Positions 25,988-35,233 of a DNA stretch of 64,000 nt are shown in pieces (within the stretch, counting starts at the first letter, position 1; the number at the start of each line of letters is the position of its first letter). The translations under genes and the position numbers were made by a program. The notes under the pieces were generated by a model that was given only the letters and a program-made list of their open reading frames with translations, was not told the DNA's origin and ran no database searches. This DNA comes from Flavobacteriales bacterium UBA5081 (GTDB lineage: Bacteria; Bacteroidota; Bacteroidia; Flavobacteriales_E; Vicingaceae), in the NCBI GenBank assembly GCA_002415785.1, contig DIAJ01000015.1:12061-76060 (forward strand). The letters run 5' to 3'.

Positions 25988-26185
25988 AATTCAGGATGAC
26001 CATCTCCGTTAGAAGTTAGCGTTATAGCGTGACACGTATCCTAAAGTAATTTAGGTTTCACTAATTAATCATTTGTAATTAGCAATTAAATCTCTTTCCT
26101 CGTACAGCTCAGCGGTCTTGACTCTATTCTCTACTTTCTAAAAAAGGCGTAATTGCAATTTTGTAATCAGTCCTCAACTAATGGT

Positions 26186-26193
26186 TAATTTTG
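26186..26193 (+). promoter_or_regulatory. hem operon promoter (-33 TTTG, -7 TAATTTTG)
   Basis: TAATTTTG is a perfect -7 match with a TTTG ending 22 nt upstream (26160-26163). It lies 24 nt before the hemAC ATG at 26218. The TTG at 26191, within this box, opens the longest frame but is not a credible start. Confidence 0.7.
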
Positions 26194-26217
26194 CCCCTCA
26201 AAGAGGAATCCCACTTC

Positions 26218-28404
26218 ATGGATCGAATTGTTGGAATTGAGTTAAGTCATAAATATGCCCCCATTGCCGTTCGCGAGCAATTGGCTTTTAACAAGGAGCA
26301 AACAACCCAAGCGCTTCGTACTTTAAACAAGCATTACAAAGAGGTGTTTATCATCTCTACTTGCAATCGTTTGTCGCTTTATGCCTATGGTGATAACTAC
26401 TTGCATCTTGAAGATTATTTAGAGCAATTTGGCGATTACAAACAATATTTAAGTGTGTTGCCGGATACGAGAATTGCCATTCAGAACTTGTTTTCTACGG
26501 CAGCCGGTTTAGAGTCTCAAGCAATCGGCGAACACCAAATTGTAGGGCAAATTCGCGAAGCCTTAGACTTGGCTCGAAGAGAAAAAACCATCGGTCCGAT
26601 TTTAGATGAATTTATTCGAATGGCGGTGCATGCCGGAAAAAGAGCTCGCTTGGAAACCAACATTGGAAAACATTCTGCTTCTTTGGCAACAGTGGGCTTT
26701 GAGCTCATCAACAAACACGATTATAAATTACAAGAATGTAGTTTATTGGTAGTGGGCACCGGAAATATGGCCAACTTAGTGAATACCGTGCTCGACAGAA
26801 CTTCTGTAAAAGAGCTTTTTGTTGCCAGTCATAATTTGTCTAGAGCCACAAAAATGGCAGAAGAGTGGGGCGGTGAAGCGGTTCATGTTTCTGAACTTCA
26901 GCAGTATTTAGCAAAAGTGGATATAATTGTTGGCGGTACGCAAGGTGAAGTTAATCTCTTGAGTGAAAAAGCGGTTAAAGACAGTAAATGCACCCGAGCG
27001 CAGTTTGCTTTTCAAGCGGAGCGACCTAAATTGTTGATAGATTTTGGCTTACCACGAAATTTTAATCCAGTTTTAAAGGAGTTCGACAATGTACATCTTT
27101 ACGATTTAGATGACATTAAAAGAATGACTTTTGAAGGTTTGCTAAAACGCTACGAAGAAATTCCGCAAGTAAAAGAAATTGTAGATGAGGAAACCGATAA
27201 ATTTATGGAATGGTTTTACCATCGCAAGGCTTCTCCGGTAATTGAGGCTTATTGGAAGAGTTTGTTAGATACGAAAGAAGATGAACTAAAGTGGCTCATG
27301 CCAAAATTAGGAGAGTTAAGTTCAGAGCAAGAAAGAGTAATTGAGCGTTTTGCACATCGATTAATTCGCAAGGTTTCCAAAAAGCCTTTGGAGGAGTTGA
27401 ACAAGTTTGCGCAAAACCTTCACCATAGAGATAACCCCATTAATACAGTTAAAAAAGTATTTGATTTGGACGATGTAGACATTTTTGTCCCCAAAAAGCG
27501 AGTGGTAATTGGGACTAGAGGAAGTAAGTTGGCGCTTACTCAAACGCACCACATGATTGAGAAGCTCCGAGAAAAGGAGCCGAACAATGAATATGTTACT
27601 AAAGTCATTCGCACTAGTGGGGACGATGGAAACATTGAAGTGATGGGCGCTTTTACCACGGCGATTCAGCGTGCACTATTGGACGGAGAGGTTGATATTG
27701 CCGTTCACAGTTACAAAGATTTACCCATTGAGCAAGTACCCGGTTTACGTATTGCTGCTATTTCTGAACGAGAAGATGTGCGGGATGTAGTGATTTCTAA
27801 GCATGGCAAAAAAGTGAGTGATCTTCCTGAAGGAGCTATTATTGGAACGGGAAGCTTGCGCAGAGAATTGCAAATAAAACAACTTCGCCCTGATTTAGAA
27901 GTGAAGTTTATTCAAGGAAACTTGGATAGCCGAATTAAGAAAATGATGGAGGGCGATTACGACGCCATTATTTTAGCCGCTGCCGGGCTAAAGCGCTTGG
28001 GTATGTTGGCGCAGGCGACGGAGATTTTAAGTGAAGAGGAAATGATTCCTGCAGTTTGTCAGGGAGCTTTGGCTTTGGAAGTGCGAGATAACGATAAAGA
28101 AACGGCGGCTTTAGTTGCAAAAGTGAACGATGAGGATACAAAAATAGCGACAGATGCCGAACGTACTTTCTTATTGGCATTGGGTGGCGGTTGTAATTAT
28201 CCGATTGCGGCTTATGCGAAAATTGAAGATCAAGCCTTGTACTTAAGTGGACTTTATGCTGCTGCTGACGGATCGGTAGTAGAAGTGGATCGTATTGAGG
28301 GACACAAAGGTTCGGCGCATCAATTGGCGCGTCAATTGGCGCAAGATTTACATCAAAGAGTTACTGAAAAATCAAGAGAAATAAATCGTGAAGCAGAAGC
28401 TTAA
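26218..28404 (+). CDS. hemA-hemC: Glutamyl-tRNA reductase fused to hydroxymethylbilane synthase
   Basis: One 728-residue protein carries two haem-pathway enzymes. Residues 1 to about 420 are HemA: STCNRLSLY with catalytic Cys49, EHQIVGQIREALDLAR, the NADPH domain VVGTGNMANLV and a helical dimerisation end. From about 428 it is HemC: IGTRGSKLALTQ, DIAVHSYKDLP with the catalytic Asp, IGTGSLRRELQIKQ, GNLDSRIKK, and GGGCNYPIAAYA with Cys659, which holds the dipyrromethane cofactor. HemA makes glutamate-1-semialdehyde, whereas HemC polymerises porphobilinogen two enzymes later, so direct channelling is not the obvious purpose. It overlaps hemD by 17 nt. Confidence 0.94.
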   Translation: MDRIVGIELSHKYAPIAVREQLAFNKEQTTQALRTLNKHYKEVFIISTCNRLSLYAYGDNYLHLEDYLEQFGDYKQYLSVLPDTRIAIQNLFSTAAGLESQAIGEHQIVGQIREALDLARREKTIGPILDEFIRMAVHAGKRARLETNIGKHSASLATVGFELINKHDYKLQECSLLVVGTGNMANLVNTVLDRTSVKELFVASHNLSRATKMAEEWGGEAVHVSELQQYLAKVDIIVGGTQGEVNLLSEKAVKDSKCTRAQFAFQAERPKLLIDFGLPRNFNPVLKEFDNVHLYDLDDIKRMTFEGLLKRYEEIPQVKEIVDEETDKFMEWFYHRKASPVIEAYWKSLLDTKEDELKWLMPKLGELSSEQERVIERFAHRLIRKVSKKPLEELNKFAQNLHHRDNPINTVKKVFDLDDVDIFVPKKRVVIGTRGSKLALTQTHHMIEKLREKEPNNEYVTKVIRTSGDDGNIEVMGAFTTAIQRALLDGEVDIAVHSYKDLPIEQVPGLRIAAISEREDVRDVVISKHGKKVSDLPEGAIIGTGSLRRELQIKQLRPDLEVKFIQGNLDSRIKKMMEGDYDAIILAAAGLKRLGMLAQATEILSEEEMIPAVCQGALALEVRDNDKETAALVAKVNDEDTKIATDAERTFLLALGGGCNYPIAAYAKIEDQALYLSGLYAAADGSVVEVDRIEGHKGSAHQLARQLAQDLHQRVTEKSREINREAEA

Positions 28405-29167
28405 AGACTGCAAAGTGCTGGTCACCCGACCAAAGAGACAGGCAAAAGGATTGCATGAAGCCATTGAAAAAGAGGGTGGCGAGGCATTTTTGCTCCCCAT
28501 GATTGAGTTGAAAGCCATGAAAGATTTAAGTGCTTTACATGTTGCGTTTAATCAATTGGAAAACTATGATTGGCTGGTTTTTACTTCGCCCAATGCGGTG
28601 AAGTTTTTCTTTGAAGCTGCTGAAAACTTTGGAGTGAAGTTTTACTTTTATCCGGATTTGAAAATAGCTACGGTGGGAGAGAAAACAAAACTTACCTTAG
28701 AGCAGTTGGGCTATCGCACCAACTTTGTTCCTATACAATACACCGCTGAGGTCTTGGCTGAAAACATGGATCCCGAAATTGAAGGAAAAAAGGTGTTGAT
28801 TCCACGTTCTGCAAAAGCTTCGAATGAATACCTTAAGGTGTTTGAAAAAAGAGGTGCTTTGGTGGAAACCATTGCCATTTACGACAATCACCCACTTGAG
28901 TATTCTGCTAAAATCATGCAGGAGTTTATGGCTTGCGATTTTGATTACCTTACTTTTGCCAGCCCTTCAGCTGTAGTGGCTTTTGATGCTAATTTAAAAC
29001 AGGCTGCCCTGCGTTTGCATGAAGAGCAGTTGGTTTGCATTGGACCGACAACTGCCAAAGCCGCAGAAAAGTTAGGCTATTCAGTAGCGGCTGTAGCTAA
29101 TCCTCACACCGTTGAAGGAATTGTAGAATCCATTATAAAATTAAACCATCATGTTCAGACCACGTAG
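28388..29167 (+). CDS. hemD: Uroporphyrinogen-III synthase
   Basis: HemD cyclises hydroxymethylbilane with inversion of ring D to uroporphyrinogen III. The 259-residue protein has the weakly conserved two-domain HemD pattern: CKVLVTRPKRQAKGL at the start, WLVFTSPNAVKFFFEA, IATVGEKTKLTLEQLG, VLIPRSAKASNEYLKV, YLTFASPSAVVAFD and CIGPTTAKAAEKLGY. It starts with GTG and overlaps hemAC and hemB by 17 nt each, so all three are translated from one message. Confidence 0.92.
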   Translation: MKQKLKDCKVLVTRPKRQAKGLHEAIEKEGGEAFLLPMIELKAMKDLSALHVAFNQLENYDWLVFTSPNAVKFFFEAAENFGVKFYFYPDLKIATVGEKTKLTLEQLGYRTNFVPIQYTAEVLAENMDPEIEGKKVLIPRSAKASNEYLKVFEKRGALVETIAIYDNHPLEYSAKIMQEFMACDFDYLTFASPSAVVAFDANLKQAALRLHEEQLVCIGPTTAKAAEKLGYSVAAVANPHTVEGIVESIIKLNHHVQTT

Positions 29168-30107
29168 ATTGAGGAAAAATTTGGCCATTCGCGAAATGGT
29201 TCGAGAAAACCACCTAAATGTAAAGGACTTTATTTATCCTGTTTTTGTGGAAGAAGGGGAGAATATTCGCAAAGAAATTTCTTCCATGCCGGGCATTTTT
29301 CGTTTTTCTTTAGATCAAATCGATGCTGAATTAAAAGAGGTGGTTGACTTAGGAATTCCTTCCATCATGTTGTTTGGCATTCCCAAAAAGAAAGATGCTG
29401 AAGGGTCTGAGTCGTGGAACGATGAAGGTATTGTGCAGCAAGCTATTCGTTATATCAAAAAGAACTATCCATCCCTTTATGTGATGGCTGATGTTTGCTT
29501 TTGCGAATACACCGATCACGGACACTGCGGCGTAATTGTTGATGGCGACGTAGATAACGACAAAACCTTAACCAATTTAGAAAAACAATCCTTGTCGATG
29601 GCCAAAGCGGGAGCAGACCTATTAGCTCCCTCCGGCATGATGGACGGTATGATTGCCGCCATGCGCGATGCCTTAGATTTAAACGATTATCCGAATACGC
29701 CCATTATGTCTTATGCCGTAAAATACGCTTCTGCCTTTTACGGCCCATTCCGAGAGGCTGCCGATTCTACGCCTTCTTTTGGCGATAGACATACTTACCA
29801 AATGGATCCCGCCAACCGCATTGAAGCACTCAAAGAAGCTGCCTTGGATGTGGAAGAAGGAGCGGATATTTTAATGGTAAAACCGGCACTTTCATACTTG
29901 GACATCATCCGTGAATTAAAAGAGTTACACGACTTGCCATTAGCAGCCTACAACGTAAGTGGAGAATACGCCATGATCAAGGCTGCCGCTGCTAAAGGTT
30001 GGATTGATGGTGAAAAAGTGATGATGGAAAAACTCATTTCCATGAAAAGAGCCGGAGCTGATTTGATTCTGACTTATCATGCGAAAGAAGCAGCGAGGCT
30101 AATTTAA
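29151..30107 (+). CDS. hemB: Delta-aminolevulinic acid dehydratase (porphobilinogen synthase)
   Basis: HemB condenses two 5-aminolevulinates to porphobilinogen. The 318-residue protein shows FIYPVFVEEGEN, MADVCFCEYTDHGHCGV with the three cysteines of the zinc-type active site, MSYAVKYASAFYGPFREA with the first active-site Lys, and ILMVKPALSYLDIIRE with the Schiff-base Lys. The cysteine-rich site marks it as a zinc enzyme rather than a magnesium-only type. It closes the hemAC-hemD-hemB run. Confidence 0.97.
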   Translation: MFRPRRLRKNLAIREMVRENHLNVKDFIYPVFVEEGENIRKEISSMPGIFRFSLDQIDAELKEVVDLGIPSIMLFGIPKKKDAEGSESWNDEGIVQQAIRYIKKNYPSLYVMADVCFCEYTDHGHCGVIVDGDVDNDKTLTNLEKQSLSMAKAGADLLAPSGMMDGMIAAMRDALDLNDYPNTPIMSYAVKYASAFYGPFREAADSTPSFGDRHTYQMDPANRIEALKEAALDVEEGADILMVKPALSYLDIIRELKELHDLPLAAYNVSGEYAMIKAAAAKGWIDGEKVMMEKLISMKRAGADLILTYHAKEAARLI

Positions 30108-30247
30108 AAGAATCGTTTGAACTTTTGATAAGATTTTTTTACATCTAGTAGGAGTAGAAGTAAAAGAAGGGCAATCAGTTTACAAAAGATTACAGCATTA
30201 TTTATAGCCGTTGTAAATTTTAAGATACAGTTTTTCAAAACACATTT

Positions 30248-30727
30248 TTATTTCGTTAGTATTGGTTTAAAACTGTATTTCCGCTGAAGTATGTAGCTGT
30301 ATGCTATAGTTATAACTATTGTAAGTAAACGTGATGGAGTTGGGTAGAAAGCTAAATATTCGACAAAAAATTTCAACAATACATAATTGATTACAATGGC
30401 TCCAAGGCTTACTAGCCAGTATCTGAAGAATTGAGTTTCCGCTTTAAGCGAAGAGCCTAAGAAACTGATGTATTTGTTAAGGATAAATCCGGTGAATAGA
30501 GTGATGGGGTACACACTGAATAATGCAGCTATATGAGGGCTTAAAGTCACTATGACAAGGTTTACGTTCTCTTTTGCAAAGATGAAGTTGTAGAAAATGA
30601 AATATAGGAATATATCGAAAGCTAAATTGCTTGAACCGCAAACTGCATACCGATAGAAACTTAAAGGAAAGATGCCCTTAAAAATAAAGTAAAACTTATC
30701 GATGAATTGAAGTATTTGTTGCTTCAT
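30248..30727 (-). CDS. GtrA family membrane protein
   Basis: This 159-residue protein has four hydrophobic helices and the GtrA pattern: FYRYAVCGSSNLAFDIFLYFIFYNF, then YPITLFTGFILNKYISFLGS, RYWLVSLGAIVINYVLLKFFVEYL and a last helix ending YILQRKYSF. GtrA-like proteins are thought to help move lipid-linked sugars or anchor glycosyltransferases at the inner membrane. No glycosyltransferase is adjacent. It lies on the minus strand between the two hem groups. Confidence 0.85.
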   Translation of the reverse strand: MKQQILQFIDKFYFIFKGIFPLSFYRYAVCGSSNLAFDIFLYFIFYNFIFAKENVNLVIVTLSPHIAALFSVYPITLFTGFILNKYISFLGSSLKAETQFFRYWLVSLGAIVINYVLLKFFVEYLAFYPTPSRLLTIVITIAYSYILQRKYSFKPILTK

Positions 30728-30874
30728 TTATTAATTCTTGTCTAAAAGACGCATACAAATTCGGAAAGGTTGGGGAGTAATTATAATGTGTTGCTTTAAT
30801 GGGCTGCACACAGTATGGGAATATTAAAAACTAATTTGTTGGCTAAAAGGATGGCAGTAAAAAATGAAAATAAC

Positions 30875-31372
30875 TTACTGTACCAAGATAAATCCGATTA
30901 CAAATCCCACGGCAAATGAAGTCCAAAATATAGTTTGATTTCTCTTTTTGTCGGATAAAACTCTTTCTTCAACCTCATCTTTTTTAATGTCGGTTTCAAG
31001 CAATGGTTTCTCTTCAGAGGTAAATTGATAAAATACAGCTTCACATCGATAACAGCTGCTACTGAAATCAGGTCGGCTTTCTTTTGTAATGACGATTAAA
31101 TCAGCTTTTCTTGCACATGCCTCACCAATCAGTATTTCAATTGCTTCTTGTTCATTGCAGCCGGCTGAGAAACCTGTATCCTTTAATTCAATTTTGCCAA
31201 CTACCTTTGTATTGGTGTCAGTAACAGAATAAAATTTTTTTATAGGTATTTCGCAGGAAACATAATCCGTTTTTTCAATTTGATATCCGCTTCGAATAAC
31301 TTTGTGACTACAGCTGCTCATTAATAGTAAGCTACTTATGATTATGAAGGGTTGGAAGAAGGAGCGTCTCAA
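30875..31372 (-). CDS. Putative lipoprotein with C-terminal membrane anchor
   Basis: I do not recognise a family. The 165-residue product starts at a TTG (31372) with a lipoprotein signal ending LLLMSSC (Cys21). A soluble domain holds several further cysteines (YVSCEIP, SAGCNEQE, GEACARKADLIVITKE, SSSCYRCEAVFYQF). A charged linker follows, then a C-terminal hydrophobic helix (TIFWTSFAVGFVIGFILVQ). The ARKADLIVIT segment recalls small envelope-stress lipoproteins, but this is weak. A -7-like TATATTTA lies upstream. Confidence 0.6.
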   Translation of the reverse strand: MRRSFFQPFIIISSLLLMSSCSHKVIRSGYQIEKTDYVSCEIPIKKFYSVTDTNTKVVGKIELKDTGFSAGCNEQEAIEILIGEACARKADLIVITKESRPDFSSSCYRCEAVFYQFTSEEKPLLETDIKKDEVEERVLSDKKRNQTIFWTSFAVGFVIGFILVQ

Positions 31373-31469
31373 GTCTTTTATTTTTAGGATAAATATAACA
31401 GAACATTTTTAATTAATAAAATTGATTTCATTTTCTGCTTTCACACTTTTCGCTTTAAGCTTTCAAGCG

Positions 31470-31477
31470 TACTTTTG
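31470..31477 (+). promoter_or_regulatory. hemL -7 promoter element
   Basis: TACTTTTG matches TAnnTTTG, 56 nt before the hemL ATG. A TTTTCG sits near the -33 position in place of TTG. Confidence 0.55.
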
Positions 31478-31533
31478 CCCCAAAATTCAGTAGCTGAGAA
31501 AACATAGCTTTTTTACTGAAAAAAGATATTTAA

Positions 31534-32817
31534 ATGAAGTTAGATCAATCAAAAGCCTTGATGGAGCGAGCCAACAAATCTTTAGTTGGTGGAGTAAATA
31601 GTCCCGTTAGAGCGTTTAATTCCGTCGGTGGCGATGCGCTTTTTATTGAAAAAGCAAAAGGGATTTACATCACCGATGTGGATGGTAATGAATACATCGA
31701 CTTAGTGGGCTCTTACGGACCAATGATTTTAGGTCATGCGCACCCCAAAGTAAATGAAGCAGTAAAAAAAGCCCTAGATAAAAGTTATACTTATGGAGCC
31801 ACTACGGAAGGCGAAGTGGAAATGGCGGAAATGATCAAAGAAGCTTTCCCTCAAATCGACAAGGTTCGTTTTGTAAACTCCGGAACGGAGGCGGTTTTTA
31901 GCGCCATTCGTTTGGCAAGAGCATATACCGGAAGAGATAAGATCGTAAAATTTGCCGGATGTTATCACGGACATTCCGACTCACTTTTAGTAGCGGCAGG
32001 CTCAGGAGTAGCTACTTTGGGAATTCCCGGAAGTAAAGGCGTACCTGAAGCTGCAGTAAAAGATACTTTGATTGCTCAATACAACGACATTGAAAGCGTA
32101 AAAACTATTCTAGAAAAGTACCCCAACGAAATTGCGGGAATTTTCATTGAACCGGTAGCCGGAAATATGGGGGTAGTTGTGCCGGAGCAAGAATTTATGA
32201 AAGAACTTCGCGCATTGACCAAAGAACACGGCATTGCTTTAGTAATTGATGAGGTGATGACCGGTTTTAGACAAAAATTCGGAGGCGCACAGGACTATTT
32301 TGGCATTGAAGCCGACATCATTTGCATGGGAAAAGTAATTGGTGGAGGAATGCCTGTGGGTGCTTATGCCGGAAAAGCCGAGATTATGGATTTGGTATCG
32401 CCATTAGGTGGCGTTTATCAAGCCGGAACTTTGAGTGGTAGTCCGATAGCCATGGCTTGTGGTTTGGCGACTTTAAAAGAGTTGAAAAATTACGATTATC
32501 AAAAAGCCGATGAAATGGGCAAAAAGGTGAAAGCTGCTTTGGAAGCTGCTGCTGCAGAAGCAGGGGTGGAAGTGACAGTTAACCAATTTGGCTTGATGGT
32601 CAATCCGTTTTTTACCAATCAAAAAGTAACTGACTTCGACAGTGCACAAACTTCAGACACTTCACTTTTTGCCAAATTCTTCTGGGCAATGGCTGAAAAC
32701 GGCTTGTACATTCCGCCCTCGCAATTTGAGGCTTGGTTTTTACCCATTGTGCTCACCGATGAAGAATTAAACGAAATAATTAAACGAATTCACGCGGCTT
32801 TTCAAGCCATAAAGTAA
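31534..32817 (+). CDS. hemL: Glutamate-1-semialdehyde 2,1-aminomutase
   Basis: HemL converts glutamate-1-semialdehyde, the HemA product, to 5-aminolevulinate with PLP. The 427-residue protein shows GGVNSPVRAFNSVGG at the start, GSYGPMILGHAHP, RFVNSGTEAVFSAIRLAR, GCYHGHSDSLLVAAGSG, VIDEVMTGFR and the PLP lysine in CMGKVIGGGMPVGAYAGK. It begins the second hem group, 4 nt ahead of hemE. Confidence 0.97.
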   Translation: MKLDQSKALMERANKSLVGGVNSPVRAFNSVGGDALFIEKAKGIYITDVDGNEYIDLVGSYGPMILGHAHPKVNEAVKKALDKSYTYGATTEGEVEMAEMIKEAFPQIDKVRFVNSGTEAVFSAIRLARAYTGRDKIVKFAGCYHGHSDSLLVAAGSGVATLGIPGSKGVPEAAVKDTLIAQYNDIESVKTILEKYPNEIAGIFIEPVAGNMGVVVPEQEFMKELRALTKEHGIALVIDEVMTGFRQKFGGAQDYFGIEADIICMGKVIGGGMPVGAYAGKAEIMDLVSPLGGVYQAGTLSGSPIAMACGLATLKELKNYDYQKADEMGKKVKAALEAAAAEAGVEVTVNQFGLMVNPFFTNQKVTDFDSAQTSDTSLFAKFFWAMAENGLYIPPSQFEAWFLPIVLTDEELNEIIKRIHAAFQAIK

Positions 32818-32821
32818 TAAG

Positions 32822-33850
32822 ATGACAGCATTTAACGACCGCTTTTTAAAAGCTTGCAGACAAGAAGAAACTGACCGTCCACCCGTGTGGTTTATGCGCC
32901 AAGCAGGAAGGTATCAAGAAAAATATAGAGCCATTCGCAAGAAGCACACTTTGGTAGAAATTTGTAAAATTCCCGAGGTTTGTGCAGAGGTAACGCTATT
33001 ACCCATCGAGCAATTTGGTTTTGATGCTGCCATTGTATTTTCAGACATCATGATTCCTCTGGAACCCATGGGAGTTGATTTTGAGTACAAAGAAGGTGTT
33101 GGTCCCGTAATTAATAATCCAATCAAAAGCAAAAAAGATGTTGAAAACCTGAAAGATTTGGATTTTGGGAAAGATTTGCTTTATACCGGTGAGTCTTTAG
33201 GGATATTGAGAAAAGCGTTGAACGTGCCTTGCTTGGGTTTTGTAGGCGCACCCTTTACTTTAGCGTCCTATATGCTGGAAGGCGGTCCTTCGAAGAGTTA
33301 CATTAAAATGAAGTCTTTCATGTACCGTGAAACAGAGGCTTGGCATTTATTAATGGACAAACTAGCGAAAAACATGGCGCAGTATCTGCTTTTTCAAGTG
33401 GAAAGTGGCGCAATGGCTGTTCAAATTTTTGATTCATGGGTGGGCATTTTAAATCGTGAAGATTATCGTGAATTTGTTTTACCACACATGCAAAAAATGG
33501 TGGAAGAGATTAAATCTGCTACCAATGTTCCTGTGGTGATGTTTGGAACTAATTCTTCGCATTTATTGCAAGACATGAAAACAACCGGAGCAGATGTAAT
33601 TGGCATCGACTGGAAAACAGATATGCCGTCAGCTTGGAAAGAACTTAACTACGAAGTTGCCGTTCAAGGAAATTTAGATCCTACTTTATTGTTTGCGGAC
33701 TGGGAATTAATTGAGATTAGAGCCAAAAAACTGTTAGACAGCATGCCCGATCGCCCGGGATTCATTTTTAACCTCGGACATGGCATTTTACCTAAAACAC
33801 CTGAGGAGAATGTTCGAAAGTTGGTGAATTTGGTGCAGGGGAGAAGCTAA
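32822..33850 (+). CDS. hemE: Uroporphyrinogen decarboxylase
   Basis: HemE removes the four acetate carboxyls of uroporphyrinogen III to give coproporphyrinogen III. The 342-residue protein has PPVWFMRQAGRYQEKYRAIR, FSDIMIPLEPMG, GFVGAPFTLASYMLEGG, IDWKTDMPSAW and FNLGHGILPKTPEENV. Oxidase and ferrochelatase genes for the later steps are not in the window. Confidence 0.97.
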   Translation: MTAFNDRFLKACRQEETDRPPVWFMRQAGRYQEKYRAIRKKHTLVEICKIPEVCAEVTLLPIEQFGFDAAIVFSDIMIPLEPMGVDFEYKEGVGPVINNPIKSKKDVENLKDLDFGKDLLYTGESLGILRKALNVPCLGFVGAPFTLASYMLEGGPSKSYIKMKSFMYRETEAWHLLMDKLAKNMAQYLLFQVESGAMAVQIFDSWVGILNREDYREFVLPHMQKMVEEIKSATNVPVVMFGTNSSHLLQDMKTTGADVIGIDWKTDMPSAWKELNYEVAVQGNLDPTLLFADWELIEIRAKKLLDSMPDRPGFIFNLGHGILPKTPEENVRKLVNLVQGRS

Positions 33851-33874
33851 TCGTTAAATTCCTAGAGTTGGGAA

Positions 33875-34588
33875 ATGCCTAAAATGAAAAGCTTACTAAG
33901 CATACTTTTTTTTATTGGGACTGCTCCGCTTTTTAGTCAAGTAGACTTAGGAGCCGAAGCTACTTATTCATTTACAAACTCAAATGTTGATGTTCCCGGG
34001 TACTTGGCTGATAACCATAAAAACGTATCAAGTGGAAATGGGTCAGATTTTTCTTTAGGACTTATTCTTGATTTTAAAAGTGCTTCAACCATAAGAATGG
34101 GATTTAGGACTTGGAGGGTTCCTTTTAAACATACTTATGTTAGAGATAACAATCGGTCTTATGTCGAAGAGGGAAAGTTTCGAACAAATGGGCTATACTT
34201 CAGATATGAACCTAGCTGGGATTATATCTTTATATCAGTTGGTTTTGATATTGGAGTTTCTCATTTGTATAAAAATGATTTAACTGTACTTAATGGTAAT
34301 GGAGAAAAGGTGCGTTCTGAAAGCAATAGAAGAAAATCCGTTTTGCCAAATGGGTTTGATCCGCCTGTTAATATGGTATTCAGTTTAGGGCCATTAATTC
34401 CGATTAATGAGTCATTTAAAATAAAAGGTATAGTTGGTTTTATATTTCCGATGAAAGTGCTTTATGACCCAATGGTATCCTATCAACAAGTGTATTTGAG
34501 TTCAGGAAAACAAGCTCCGGATGCCGAGCCCACAATAAACTACCTCGTTAATTTTAAATTTGGAGTCGGGCTTGATTATTATTTTTAA
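33875..34588 (+). CDS. Putative outer-membrane beta-barrel protein
   Basis: This 237-residue protein has a signal peptide (KSLLSILFFIGTAPLFSQ) and many short amphipathic strands with alternating aromatics (TIRMGFRTWRVPF, GLYFRYEPSWDYIFISVGFDIG, FKFGVGLDYYF). It ends in a terminal Phe, as outer-membrane barrels do. No family is identified. It begins 24 nt after hemE on the same strand and may share its transcript, without an obvious functional tie. ATGs at 33875 and 33884 are both possible. Confidence 0.65.
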   Translation: MPKMKSLLSILFFIGTAPLFSQVDLGAEATYSFTNSNVDVPGYLADNHKNVSSGNGSDFSLGLILDFKSASTIRMGFRTWRVPFKHTYVRDNNRSYVEEGKFRTNGLYFRYEPSWDYIFISVGFDIGVSHLYKNDLTVLNGNGEKVRSESNRRKSVLPNGFDPPVNMVFSLGPLIPINESFKIKGIVGFIFPMKVLYDPMVSYQQVYLSSGKQAPDAEPTINYLVNFKFGVGLDYYF

Positions 34589-34611
34589 CTGGATGGGGAA
34601 GCGTATAGCTG

Positions 34612-35191
34612 CTACCTATTATTCCGTCGATCTTGCTTTCCTAGATTTTTTAAAAAGCGGTAGGTTTTTTTTTCAGTATAGTTAACAATCTTTTCTCTCT
34701 GCTTTTCTTTTTTGCGTAAATAACCGGAGGGGTTAATCCAAAATTTTCTGTATTTGTTTGTAAGTAAGCCTTTAGAAGTTTTTAAATTGCCTTTTGCAAT
34801 TGCTGCAGGGGTTAAAACAAAAGGCAATATTATACTTGCCGTGGAGATAAGATATGCATTGGCTGCAATTGTAAGCAACCCCACTCCTGTCCAAATTATA
34901 TTGTGTTTTCTTTCGACATATTTGATGCTATCAAACTGCATGATGATATAATCATCGCTTTTGTTTGTGTCTAAGGTAGCATAAAACCCAATTTCTTTTT
35001 TGTTGAATCGGTCGATGCCGTTTTTTAACTTGATCTATTAATTGCGTGCTTAAGTCAGACTCGAATTTATCAGAAAATTCGACGGAGAGATGAAGTGTGT
35101 CGAGGTTGACTGTTTTATTAAGCGTGTAGACTTGTGCATTAATTACATTGGAGAATAGTATAGTGAAAGTATATATAATAAGTTTTTTCAT
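34612..35191 (-). pseudogene. Exported protein gene split by a one-base frameshift
   Basis: The 5' part starts at 35191 with a signal peptide (MKKLIIYTFTILFSNVINAQ) and runs to LSTQLIDQVKK before drifting into a basic, unlikely tail that stops at 34952. In another frame, without an ATG until 34941, the sequence continues as NGIDRFNKKEIGFYATLDTN, then SDDYIIMQFDSIKYVERKHN, a hydrophobic segment (IIWTGVGLLTIAANAYLIST) and a basic tail. Removing one A from the six at 35021-35026 (minus strand) fuses both parts into a 192-residue protein. The family is unknown. The break may be real or a sequencing error. Confidence 0.7.
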
Positions 35192-35233
35192 TTAAATTAA
35201 TTGCAGAAATACTACTGTTAAAAATATCTATTT

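Noticed and set aside
26191..26217. TTG start giving a hemAC protein nine residues longer.
   Set aside because: The TTG is the end of the TAATTTTG promoter box, and homology to HemA begins at MDRIVGIELS.
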